Assembly (NCBI GenBank): GCA_003569365.1
Contig: BGOS01000027.1
Coordinates: forward strand, 124,001 to 188,000
Reading direction: 5' to 3'
Source of the DNA: Anaerolineaceae bacterium
Lineage (GTDB): Bacteria > Chloroflexota > Anaerolineae > Anaerolineales > UBA11657
Length of the DNA stretch: 64,000 bases
Shown: one piece after another, positions 16,806 through 23,747 of the stretch
How the letters are laid out: each line of letters starts with the position of its first letter
How positions within the stretch are numbered: the first letter of the stretch is position 1
Position numbers and translations under genes: made by a program
Notes under the pieces: model-generated
The model's database searches: none
Told to the model about the DNA's origin: nothing
What the model saw: only the letters and a program-made list of their open reading frames with translations

Positions 16806-17057
16806 ATGGCGTCAAAAGATCAACTTATCAGGCAGCGCCGTGAACTTGAACAGCAGGTGCGCCAAATTGCGCGCTTGCAGCAGCTGCTGCGCGAAGAACT
16901 TTGGCAACTAGCTGGCCAGCGCAGTGTGCTGGCGGCCGAACACCCGCGCCATATCGGCCAGCTGGCCCAGAACAACCTGGACATCGACCATCTGTTGTCG
17001 CAAATTCAACAGCTAAAGGTCGTAGACGCCAAGTGCGCGGCGCAGCTCGCGCGCTAG
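16806..17057 (+). CDS. Small coiled-coil protein
   Basis: 83 residues from ATG 16806 (MASKDQLIRQ). Rich in Gln, Leu, Arg and Glu, with heptad-like spacing (RRELEQQVRQIARLQQLLRE) predicting a long coiled coil. A second helix includes IGQLAQNNLDIDHLLSQIQQ. One Cys is near the C-terminus. No known family was recognised. It is the first of six similar small coiled-coil genes between here and 22037 and lies just upstream of the duplicated DUF4239 genes. A promoter 10 nt upstream supports expression. The frame is open further upstream, but the promoter position favours this start. Confidence 0.65.
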   Translation: MASKDQLIRQRRELEQQVRQIARLQQLLREELWQLAGQRSVLAAEHPRHIGQLAQNNLDIDHLLSQIQQLKVVDAKCAAQLAR

Positions 17058-17169
17058 CATTCCGCCGCCCCAACCCGCCCCAACCCGCGCTAAGTTTCGC
17101 GCGGTTGTTTCGCCTGCACTGCATCACTGTGCTGAATGTTTTGTAATTTACCCCAAGGAGATTTATACA

Positions 17170-17958
17170 ATGCTTGACGGACTGCTCAACCTGCCGCCGT
17201 GGGCCATTTTCACGGTCAGTACGCTGCCATTCATACTTTTGTGCATGCTGATTGTGCCGCTGGTGGTGCGCAAGCGCATTGATGTGGGTGCCGGCGGCCT
17301 GGAAATGCTCAACCCGCTGCTCAACTTTCTATGCTATGCCTTCACGCTGCTGCTGGCTTTTGTGATGATCAACGTGTGGTCGGAGCAGGTTGCCAAGATG
17401 GAGACATTTGGCAATGAAATTTTATTTATTGAAGAATCGGTTATAGCAGTCAAGATTATGGATGCTGAGGCGCTGGGTGCTTATAAGCAGCATGTGGTGG
17501 AATATTTGGACATGGTGGAGCTGTATGAACTGGAGCAAAAACCGCCGGTGGGTGGCGCGCCGCAGGTGAATGAGAAGTTTGACGAGCTGGAAGCGATGGT
17601 GAATGCGGAAGAAGCCAAGATGGCGGAGCGGCCGGAAGAGGCTGGCGAGGCGGCAGTATTTTTTGATGAGACCGAGGCTTTCTTCAATGCGCGCGAAGAG
17701 CGCGTGAACCACGCACCACTGGAGCTGGATGGAATATTTGCGGGCATCCTGCTTGTGCTGGGGCTGCTAACCGTGCTGTGTGTGCTGCTAATGCCGGCTA
17801 CTTCTGCGCCGTGGTTAAAGTACGCACAATCGCTGAGTGTGGCCGTGCCGGTGGGCCTGATGCTGGGCCTGATACTGTATGTGGCCTCCAATAGTTTTAC
17901 GGCGCTGCCGGAAGAGCACCAGCTGGCGCGCATAGAGGCAGTGATTGCGGCTGAATAG
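17170..17958 (+). CDS. DUF4239/bestrophin-like membrane protein, copy 1
   Basis: 262 residues. Two hydrophobic segments at the N-terminus (ILLCMLIVPLVV and LNFLCYAFTLLLAFVMINVW), a long acidic cytoplasmic or external loop (~75-190), and two more near the C-terminus (IFAGILLVLGLLTVLCVLLM and VAVPVGLMLGLILYVAS). The four-helix layout with a large middle loop fits DUF4239, described as bestrophin-like; channel function is only inferred. The start is supported by AAGGAG upstream. A second copy follows 1043 nt downstream. Between residue ~45 and the end the two differ at only two places (Leu-Glu versus Leu-Ile near 140, and Ala versus Lys near the C-terminus). Confidence 0.85.
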   Translation: MLDGLLNLPPWAIFTVSTLPFILLCMLIVPLVVRKRIDVGAGGLEMLNPLLNFLCYAFTLLLAFVMINVWSEQVAKMETFGNEILFIEESVIAVKIMDAEALGAYKQHVVEYLDMVELYELEQKPPVGGAPQVNEKFDELEAMVNAEEAKMAERPEEAGEAAVFFDETEAFFNAREERVNHAPLELDGIFAGILLVLGLLTVLCVLLMPATSAPWLKYAQSLSVAVPVGLMLGLILYVASNSFTALPEEHQLARIEAVIAAE

Positions 17959-17975
17959 GCGCATTCCCGTCATAC

Positions 17976-18013
17976 GGGGTGGCGGACAGCAGCGTTTTCT
18001 GCACCGGCACCCC
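17976..18013 (+). other. Conserved hairpin after DUF4239 copy 1
   Basis: GGGGTG (17976-17981) pairs with CACCCC (18008-18013), enclosing an inner GCAG/CTGC stem. A small CCCGT/ACGGG hairpin lies just before it. There is no T-run, so it is not a classic terminator. It is retained after copy 2. Confidence 0.45.
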
Positions 18014-18212
18014 TGCAGCTCTTGGCTGCGGAATAAGTCCGGCCACACGGTGCTGGTCTAATACACTGACACCTTGTACAAAAACCCCGGGCTTATAAAA
18101 AACAAATAGAGTCTGCAAGTCATGTGGGTAATATCTTTGAAGTGCCCGGCCATTGGAATGCCGGATAGACACTGCTGAAAACTAAATCGGACACTCAGGG
18201 AGGCTTTCTAAA

Positions 18213-19001
18213 ATGCTAAATTTACTACTGGATCTGCCGCCGTGGGCTATCTTCACGGTCAGCACCGTGCCATTCATAGTGTTGTGCCTGGTAATTGTGC
18301 CGCTGGTGGTGCGCAAGCGCATTGATGTGGGCGCAAGCGGCCTGGAAATGCTCAACCCGCTGCTCAACTTTCTATGCTATGCCTTCACGCTGCTGCTGGC
18401 TTTTGTGATGATCAACGTGTGGTCGGAGCAGGTTGCCAAGATGGAGACATTTGGCAATGAAATTTTATTTATTGAAGAATCGGTTATAGCAGTCAAGATT
18501 ATGGATGCTGAGGCGCTGGGTGCTTATAAGCAGCATGTGGTGGAATATTTGGACATGGTGGAGCTGTATGAACTGGAGCAAAAACCGCCGGTGGGTGGCG
18601 CGCCGCAGGTGAATGAGAAGTTTGACGAGCTAATAGCGATGGTGAATGCGGAAGAAGCCAAGATGGCGGAGCGGCCGGAAGAGGCTGGCGAGGCGGCAGT
18701 ATTTTTTGATGAGACCGAGGCTTTCTTCAATGCGCGCGAAGAGCGCGTGAACCACGCACCACTGGAGCTGGATGGAATATTTGCGGGCATCCTGCTTGTG
18801 CTGGGGCTGCTAACCGTGCTGTGTGTGCTGCTAATGCCGGCTACTTCTGCGCCGTGGTTAAAGTACGCACAATCGCTGAGTGTGGCCGTGCCGGTGGGCC
18901 TGATGCTGGGCCTGATACTGTATGTGGCCTCCAATAGTTTTACGGCGCTGCCGGAAGAGCACCAGCTGGCGCGCATAGAGGCAGTGATTAAGGCTGAATA
19001 G
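18213..19001 (+). CDS. DUF4239/bestrophin-like membrane protein, copy 2
   Basis: 262 residues, nearly identical to copy 1 apart from the N-terminal ~35 residues (MLNLLLDLPPWAIFTVSTVP here) and two later substitutions. It has the same four hydrophobic segments and acidic middle loop. It has its own ribosome binding site (GGGAGG, about 12 nt before the ATG), and its upstream 60 nt is unrelated to that of copy 1, so the copies may be controlled separately. The N-terminal half-helix carries most of the protein differences, so partner or gating differences, if any, should lie there. Confidence 0.85.
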   Translation: MLNLLLDLPPWAIFTVSTVPFIVLCLVIVPLVVRKRIDVGASGLEMLNPLLNFLCYAFTLLLAFVMINVWSEQVAKMETFGNEILFIEESVIAVKIMDAEALGAYKQHVVEYLDMVELYELEQKPPVGGAPQVNEKFDELIAMVNAEEAKMAERPEEAGEAAVFFDETEAFFNAREERVNHAPLELDGIFAGILLVLGLLTVLCVLLMPATSAPWLKYAQSLSVAVPVGLMLGLILYVASNSFTALPEEHQLARIEAVIKAE

Positions 19002-19018
19002 GCGCATTCCCGTCATAC

Positions 19019-19056
19019 GGGGTGGCGGACAGCAGCGTTTTCTGCACCGGCACCCC
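19019..19056 (+). other. Conserved hairpin after DUF4239 copy 2
   Basis: Same GGGGTG/CACCCC structure as after copy 1. The bases just 3' differ (CCACAG instead of CTGCAG), but the stem is kept. Confidence 0.45.
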
Positions 19057-19277
19057 CACAGCTCTAGGCTACGGAATAAGTCCGGCCACAAGGTGAGGGT
19101 CTGATACACTGACACCTTATACAATAACTGCCGGTTTTTTTAACACCAATAGACTTGCGCAGTTGTGTGTGCAATATCTTTGGAGTGGACGGCAATTGGA
19201 AACAGCCTCTATGAGGCTCTGTGCCTGTGCGCGTGGGCATGTGAAAACTGTGGCGCGGTGCGTCCGGTGGCAGCCTA

Positions 19278-19652
19278 ATGGCAGCCGGCGAAGTCTCCCC
19301 GCCAACCGTAGACAAGGCGAAGTTGGGGCGATTGCAGCGCGCCGATATGCTGAAACTGATGGAGGAGCGGCGCGCTGAGCTTCAAGCACAGAAGCAGCGG
19401 GCGCCCGAACATTTTGGGGTACTTGCGCGGCTCCTGCAGCAGGTTGACGCAGAGCTGCTCCAGATTTTCAAAAACCAGCAGAGCCCGGTGCACTCTGTTC
19501 AGCTTCAACAAGCCCAGTATAGAGATTCGCTGCTAAGATCCCGCGCGGAACTCTTAATGCATCTCACCCGGCAGGGCTTGTGTCCCAAGGAAGCCGACCG
19601 CAGCGCGCGGCAGATTGAAATAGAAGTGCAGAAACAGAAGTATCCCCGCTAA
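19278..19652 (+). CDS. Coiled-coil protein, paralogue of the gene at 19924
   Basis: 124 residues beginning MAAGEVSPPTVDKAKLGRLQ. Mostly helical, with Gln/Arg/Leu-rich heptads (KLMEERRAELQAQKQ, VLARLLQQVDAELLQ). The central part aligns with the protein encoded at 19924-20388: LARLLQQVDAEL here against LAELLRQIDAQL there, and RDSLLRSRAELLMHLTRQG against KDLLDKYREMLVQRLHAMG. No known domain was recognised. Its ATG overlaps the TAA of an upstream open frame (TAATG at 19276-19280), possibly for translational coupling. It lies 276 nt after DUF4239 copy 2. Confidence 0.6.
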   Translation: MAAGEVSPPTVDKAKLGRLQRADMLKLMEERRAELQAQKQRAPEHFGVLARLLQQVDAELLQIFKNQQSPVHSVQLQQAQYRDSLLRSRAELLMHLTRQGLCPKEADRSARQIEIEVQKQKYPR

Positions 19653-19778
19653 GCCCGCGGTTGTTGCAGCAGCTTGCTAGCCCCACAAGGCTGCGGAAAA
19701 AGCTGCCCAAGCTCACAGCATTAGTTTAGGCAGCAGAAGCTGCGCGAACCTTCACATACGCGGGCACGCCCGCGGCTC

Positions 19779-19807
19779 TTGACTGTGGGCAACTGTTTGG
19801 CTACACT
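19779..19807 (+). promoter_or_regulatory. Sigma-70-type promoter
   Basis: TTGACT (19779-19784), 17-nt spacer, TACACT (19802-19807). The predicted start (~19814) is about 3 nt before the ATG of a 29-codon ORF, which precedes the coiled-coil gene at 19924. Confidence 0.6.
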
Positions 19808-19816
19808 TTCGGTGCA

Positions 19817-19906
19817 ATGGCAGTTGAAGGCTGGGTACCGGAAACGGTGTGCCCGCGCACAGGCGCCGCAAAAGTGTGCGGCGCGTGGCTGGCGGTGGTG
19901 TTCTAA
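19817..19906 (+). CDS. Possible leaderless 29-residue leader peptide
   Basis: MAVEGWVPETVCPRTGAAKV and a short hydrophobic end (CGAWLAVVF), stop TAA at 19904-19906. The ATG is about 10 nt after the -10 box, so translation would be leaderless. It ends 17 nt before the start of the coiled-coil gene. It could be a leader peptide or a small protein in its own right. Support is positional. Confidence 0.35.
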   Translation: MAVEGWVPETVCPRTGAAKVCGAWLAVVF

Positions 19907-19923
19907 GGGCGGGTGAGAACGCC

Positions 19924-20388
19924 ATGCAGCCCGAGCAAGACCATGCGGAGGAGCAGTGCTTGGAGCGCGCCCTCGAAGTTGCCCGGCTGGAGCAGCGGCG
20001 GACCGAGTTTGAAGAATTTCGGCAGGGGCAGCGTGAATTCATTGTCCGGCTGGCGGAATTGCTGCGCCAGATTGACGCGCAGTTGCAGCTGCTGTGGAGC
20101 TTAAAAAGCGAGGATATCGCGGGCATCACTCCGCAGATGCGGCGGCAGATTGCCGTGCAAAAGGATTTGCTGGATAAATATCGCGAGATGCTCGTCCAAA
20201 GACTCCACGCGATGGGCTGGGAAGGCTTGGAAGCCACGCGCACCTTTCGGCGCACCACGCAGCTAATTCAGGAAGCAAAATTTGCTGCGGCACACCCGCA
20301 GTTTTCTGGATATTTTTCCAGGCAGGCAAAACTGCGTGCCAAGTTGCCCACACTAAAGGCAGCAGCAATGGCTGCACGCGAACTCTGA
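19924..20388 (+). CDS. Coiled-coil protein, paralogue of the gene at 19278
   Basis: 154 residues from ATG 19924 (MQPEQDHAEEQCLERALEVA). A long charged helix with Glu/Arg/Gln heptads (EQRRTEFEEFRQGQREF) leads into LAELLRQIDAQLQLLWSLKS, the segment shared with the 19278 product. It then has a basic C-terminal third (TFRRTTQLIQEAKF, FSRQAKLRAKLPTL). The family is unknown. The frame opens at 19849, but the promoter and the leader ORF favour the start given here. The pairing with 19278 implies local gene duplication. Confidence 0.6.
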   Translation: MQPEQDHAEEQCLERALEVARLEQRRTEFEEFRQGQREFIVRLAELLRQIDAQLQLLWSLKSEDIAGITPQMRRQIAVQKDLLDKYREMLVQRLHAMGWEGLEATRTFRRTTQLIQEAKFAAAHPQFSGYFSRQAKLRAKLPTLKAAAMAAREL

Positions 20389-20818
20389 CATACGCGCGGG
20401 CGCGCCAGCTGTGCGCTGCGCAACCTCCAACATTCAACCTTAGCGGCGCTGGTCGAACTGCATACTTGCAGATCAGCGTGGCGCCGTGCCGGGTTGCCAC
20501 CCGCTGCAGGGGGGCAGCCGCGGGCAAGCCGCTTTGTGGCGCCCAAGGCCGGCAGCCGGGCACGCGGCACTGCGCAAGCGGGGTGCGGTCCGCGCAGGTT
20601 TTCCCCGTTAGCTCCCGGCTTTTCATCCCCCAGTGCCATTTGGCGCATTGCGCCACACCCTTGGCGCACCCGCTGGCTGGCCATTGCAAGCAGCCGGCAG
20701 CCGCAGCCCGCAAAGCGGGCGTAAAAATGCGCCATCCGCATGCGCCGCATCGCCTGCGGGCTAATGCCGCCCTGCCTGTTGCCGATACCCTCCATGCCAG
20801 CAACAAGGGCTGCGACAC
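20389..20818. other. Non-coding stretch between coiled-coil genes
   Basis: 430 nt, very GC-rich, with recurrent GCAGCC/GGCTGC words and no T-run-associated hairpin. Long open frames on both strands here have Arg/Ala/Pro/Cys compositions typical of GC-rich shadows. Nothing recognised. Confidence 0.4.
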
Positions 20819-21058
20819 ATGCAAAACTTCTACGAACTACAACGCCAAATTCTTGAAATCACCGAGCAGCAGTATGAGCTTTCTGTGCAATGGCGCCGGC
20901 TTTCTACGGAGCTAAACCAGCTGGAAGAGCATCAGCGCCAGCTGACCGCCGACCGCAATCGCTTTGATGCGCATCAGCGCCAGCTGGCGGCGCAGTGGCA
21001 ACAGCTTGCTGCGCAGCGCGTGCAGGCGGCAGCGCTTACAACTTCCGCCCCGCGCTGA
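20819..21058 (+). CDS. Small coiled-coil protein
   Basis: 79 residues (MQNFYELQRQILEITEQQYE). Almost entirely a predicted coiled coil, with the motif HQRQL repeated exactly 14 residues (two heptads) apart. At DNA level the 16-mer GCATCAGCGCCAGCTG recurs at 20929 and 20971. The C-terminus is a short Ala/Thr/Ser tail. AAGGG at 20805-20809 is a possible ribosome binding site. No family was recognised. It is probably in one unit with the next two genes (gaps of 132 and 292 nt without an obvious terminator). Confidence 0.6.
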   Translation: MQNFYELQRQILEITEQQYELSVQWRRLSTELNQLEEHQRQLTADRNRFDAHQRQLAAQWQQLAAQRVQAAALTTSAPR

Positions 21059-21146
21059 GCGTGCCCGGCTTTTGCACTCGGCCCGGCCACATGCACCGCA
21101 CAGTGTTTGCGGCCCGGCAGTGCTGGGGCCGCCCGCAGCTAAACCC

Positions 21147-21191
21147 ATGAAACAAAGCCAGCTTTCAAGCGCCGCAAGGCGAAGCGCCTGA
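21147..21191 (+). CDS. Possible 14-codon mini-ORF coupled to the next gene
   Basis: MKQSQLSSAARRSA followed by TGA, whose A is the first base of the next ATG (TGATG at 21189-21193). Too short to judge by composition. Noted because the same stop-start arrangement precedes other genes of this cluster. Confidence 0.25.
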   Translation: MKQSQLSSAARRSA

Positions 21192-21358
21192 TGCCAACCA
21201 AAGCCGACAAACTGCGCGAGTTTGATGCCCAGCAGCGCGCGATTAATGAACAGCGCGCGCAGCTTTCAGAGCACGAGCGCCAGCTATCCGAACTGCGCGT
21301 AGTGCTGGACGAGCAACTGCGCCAGCTGGAGCGGCAGCTCCGCCAGCTCGAAACCTGA
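21191..21358 (+). CDS. Very small coiled-coil protein (55 residues)
   Basis: MPTKADKLREFDAQQRAINE, then heptads of the form ERQLSEL and EQLRQLERQLRQLET to the TGA at 21356-21358. The composition (Gln, Leu, Arg, Glu) and the RQL-repeat style match the neighbouring coiled-coil genes, which supports it as a real gene despite its size. Its start overlaps the stop of a 14-codon frame. No ribosome binding site of its own is evident, so it may depend on translational coupling. Confidence 0.55.
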   Translation: MPTKADKLREFDAQQRAINEQRAQLSEHERQLSELRVVLDEQLRQLERQLRQLET

Positions 21359-21483
21359 TGGCTGCAGCCGGGCCGGCTGCGAAGCCGGCAGCGGCGGCCG
21401 CCAACCCGCGCGCAAAGCGCAGGTATCTCCGCCGGGCCAGCATGCCGGCCCCCGCCAATTCTCAGCGCCCGCAATAGCGCAGT

Positions 21484-21512
21484 TTGACTACTCCGGCTGC
21501 GGACATTAATAT
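21484..21512 (+). promoter_or_regulatory. Sigma-70-type promoter
   Basis: TTGACT (21484-21489), 17-nt spacer, TAATAT (21507-21512). Predicted start ~21519, about 7 nt before the ATG of a 41-codon ORF that ends by overlapping the coiled-coil gene at 21651. Confidence 0.6.
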
Positions 21513-21525
21513 TAAGCTTCAAACG

Positions 21526-21651
21526 ATGCCAGAGATCAAATTGGAAAGCGCGGGTGAGGGCGCGGGCCGGGCGTGTAACTTGCTGCCCCTTGCGCGCTGC
21601 AGCCCAGCGGCAGGCCTTGTGCACTTACCGGCAAGTGCCGGGCCGGCATAA
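21526..21651 (+). CDS. Possible 41-residue leader ORF coupled to the next gene
   Basis: Starts MPEIKLESAGEGAGRACNLL and ends with TAA at 21649-21651, sharing one base with the ATG at 21651 (TAATG). A short hairpin (GCACTT/AAGTGC, 21621-21638) precedes the junction. It could be a leader peptide whose translation opens the downstream start. The sequence itself resembles nothing known. Confidence 0.35.
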   Translation: MPEIKLESAGEGAGRACNLLPLARCSPAAGLVHLPASAGPA

Positions 21652-22037
21652 TGCCCAACAAAGAAGAATTGCTTGCCCACCAGGCCCGGCTGCTGGTGCG
21701 CCAGCAGCAGCTGGATGAGCTGCAGCAGCGCCAGTTGGCCGTGCAGCGCTACCCAACCGGCACGGACGGCTTGCTGGATGCGCAGCAGCAGCGCGAGGTT
21801 GAAGCGCAGCGCTACCAGCTTACCAAGCTGCAGCAGGCGGTTGAGGAGCAGCTTGGCCAGCTTACCCAGCACACCGGCGTCATCGACAATGAGCTGCGCC
21901 AGCTTGTGCAGCAGCAGCGCCAGCTGGATCTGCGCCGCGACCGGCTGGCCAGTGAGATAACCATGGTGGAAGCGCAGCGCGAACAACTTGAACAGCAGCG
22001 CGTGAAACTCAGCAAGGAGCGCGACCAGCTTACATAA
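21651..22037 (+). CDS. Coiled-coil protein
   Basis: 128 residues beginning MPNKEELLAHQARLLVRQQQ. Near-continuous heptads with Gln-rich a/d positions, for example LDELQQRQLAVQR, QLTKLQQAVEEQLGQLTQ and QQRQLDLRRDRLASE. Gln makes up roughly a quarter of the protein. No transmembrane segment or signal peptide is seen, so it is predicted to be a cytoplasmic rod. Start overlap with the preceding 41-codon frame suggests coupled translation. Last of the six coiled-coil genes in this cluster. Confidence 0.65.
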   Translation: MPNKEELLAHQARLLVRQQQLDELQQRQLAVQRYPTGTDGLLDAQQQREVEAQRYQLTKLQQAVEEQLGQLTQHTGVIDNELRQLVQQQRQLDLRRDRLASEITMVEAQREQLEQQRVKLSKERDQLT

Positions 22038-22304
22038 GCAGCGCAAGCTGTGATTGCAGTCAGTGTGGCCGCGCCGGCTGCAGTTGGGCGCGCCGGGCGC
22101 CCCCGCCAATGACCACAGCCTGCGGCACCGCCGGAATCCATTTTGGGCAGCCGCTGCCTTCACTGCAAAAATCAGCCACCCGTTGTAACGCTGCCCCGCA
22201 CAAAGCTGCGCGGCGTGTGGCTTCCACAACAGCAAATGTGTTAATTGTGTGTGATCTTTGCCGGCCGGTGCCAGATTGGCGGAGTTGTATGCTAACCTGC
22301 CAAA

Positions 22305-23027
22305 ATGGATATCAAATTTTCCCCGCTTGTGTACCGGATGCAGCCGTTATTGATGTTTGCCTGCGTGTCACTCTTGGTTATCGGCGTTGGCCGCACACCG
22401 CCGGGGGCCGGTGCCAGCGGCGGCCAGCCTTCCAATAACGGGCAAGGGCAGCGGCCGCCCGCGCCGGGAACCGTAGCCGGTGCGGATCGGCGGGCGCAGC
22501 CGCCACAGCCTGCCAACCGTCCCGCCCGCGGCGGAGATCAACAGCAACCGCCGCCCGCCGATGGCGCTGCCCAGGGTCCGGCAATTAGTTATCCGTTTGG
22601 ATACGCCGGGGCTTTTGCGCAGTATGCGGTGGTGGATCGGCCGGACAATGTGGCGCGCCTGATCTACATTCAGCGTGAAGCCGTGGCTGGCCTGCAGTCC
22701 GGCCGCCCGCTGCCAGAGGGCACAACGCTGGTGATTGAAGCGTACAACAGCAGCCCCGGCCCGGATGGCCGGCTGGTGCTTGGCGATCTGATCCCGTTCA
22801 TTCATGTGTCCCAGAAGATCGGCGGCAGGTGGCGCTTCGCATCATTTACGCCGGCGGGCACGCGTGCCCCGCGCGACCTGCCGGATGAGAATCCGCGCGC
22901 GTGCGCGGACTGCCACTCCGGCACGCGCGATTTTGTTTTTTCGCGCGCGCAGCTGGATGCCTTTGCAACGGCGCAAGTGCCGCAATATGTGGTGTGCGGC
23001 AAGCCGGGGCGCGATCCCTGCAACTAG
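22305..23027 (+). CDS. Cytochrome P460-family protein with one haem c site
   Basis: 240 residues (start possibly the second Met at 22338). A short hydrophobic N-terminal segment (LLMFACVSLLVIGVG) suggests a signal anchor. It is followed by a long Pro/Gln/Gly-rich linker to residue ~95. The folded domain contains GTTLVIEAYNS and, near the end, RACADCHSGTRDFVF, the CxxCH haem c motif typical of cytochrome P460-type domains. In well-studied members P460 oxidises hydroxylamine, but many homologues are uncharacterised, and the P460 Lys-haem cross-link cannot be judged by eye. Two further Cys are at the C-terminus (VVCGKPGRDPCN). No nitrogen-oxidation genes are near. Confidence 0.7.
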   Translation: MDIKFSPLVYRMQPLLMFACVSLLVIGVGRTPPGAGASGGQPSNNGQGQRPPAPGTVAGADRRAQPPQPANRPARGGDQQQPPPADGAAQGPAISYPFGYAGAFAQYAVVDRPDNVARLIYIQREAVAGLQSGRPLPEGTTLVIEAYNSSPGPDGRLVLGDLIPFIHVSQKIGGRWRFASFTPAGTRAPRDLPDENPRACADCHSGTRDFVFSRAQLDAFATAQVPQYVVCGKPGRDPCN

Positions 23028-23217
23028 CGCTGCCTAATTGATGCGGGTGCGCCGGGCGCGCAGCAGCAGGCCGACTGCGCCGCGCTAACTCCGGGCTGCG
23101 CTTTTGCGTTAGAGCGGGCAGCGCGTTGCATGCCGCCCCCGGCACTGCAATGCAATGCAGCTGTGCTAACCTATCCTGTATCCGCTTATTGCTGCATCCG
23201 TGCCGCGCCAAGTCATC

Positions 23218-23667
23218 ATGCCTAACAGGACCGCCTTCATGTTTTATTTTTCTGCCGGCCTCGCCATCATTGGCGCCGTTTTATATCAATACTTTGTGAA
23301 GCTGGTGCCGGGTTCCATCAACCCGGTTGTTTCGGTGATTGGCCAGTATGTGGCTGCGCTTGTGCTGGGCGTGTGCATCCTGCCGCTGTTTCCCGCGCCG
23401 GGCGGGCTATGGCAGCAGGTGCGCCAGCTAAGCTGGATTCAACTGGCCTTGGCGTTTGCTGTGGTGCTGATCGAGCTGGGCTTTTTGCTTATGTACCGCG
23501 CTGGCTGGGATCTCAGCACGGGCAATCTGGTTACTGGCGTGGTAATCAATCTGCTGCTGGCGGGGTTGGGTGTGTGGCTGTTGGGCGAGCGCATGCAGTT
23601 CATCAATGCGGCGGGGGTTGCGCTGTGCGTCGCGGGTGTGGCGCTCATCAGCTACCGCCCGGCGTGA
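23218..23667 (+). CDS. EamA-like small transporter (half-size)
   Basis: 149 residues from ATG 23218 (an in-frame GTG lies at 23200). Five hydrophobic helices, starting FMFYFSAGLAIIGAVLYQYF, with a C-terminal WLLGERMQFINAAGVALCVA that is typical of an EamA repeat end. It has only one EamA unit, so it would have to dimerise, as SMR-type transporters do. Substrate unknown. It is followed by a strong bidirectional terminator. Confidence 0.75.
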   Translation: MPNRTAFMFYFSAGLAIIGAVLYQYFVKLVPGSINPVVSVIGQYVAALVLGVCILPLFPAPGGLWQQVRQLSWIQLALAFAVVLIELGFLLMYRAGWDLSTGNLVTGVVINLLLAGLGVWLLGERMQFINAAGVALCVAGVALISYRPA

Positions 23668-23714
23668 TGCTGCTGCAATAGTTTTATTTAGTTGGGCAGC
23701 CACCCTATAAGCAA

Positions 23715-23738
23715 AAGGGCCGCCTTGCGGCGGCCCTT
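23715..23738. terminator. Bidirectional intrinsic terminator
   Basis: Perfect 10-bp stem AAGGGCCGCC / GGCGGCCCTT with a TTGC loop. T-rich on both sides (GGTTTAGTTTT on plus; CCCTTTTGCTT on minus). It sits between the convergent EamA-like gene and the sigma-region-4 gene. Confidence 0.85.
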
Positions 23739-23747
23739 GGTTTAGTT

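Larger units (their letters stand above)
17170..19210 (+). repeat. Tandem direct duplication, unit about 1.04 kb
   Basis: Each unit contains a DUF4239 gene plus about 200 nt of downstream sequence (offset 1043 nt). The middle and 3' parts of the genes are almost identical, including synonymous sites, and identity continues about 80 nt past the stop. The first ~135 nt of the genes and the more distal flanks have diverged. The sequences upstream of the two starts are unrelated. Confidence 0.9.

Noticed and set aside
20126-20824. 232-codon minus-strand frame in the coiled-coil cluster
   Set aside because: Composition is Arg/Ala/Cys/Trp-rich with no helix pattern; it overlaps the better-supported coiled-coil gene at 19924.
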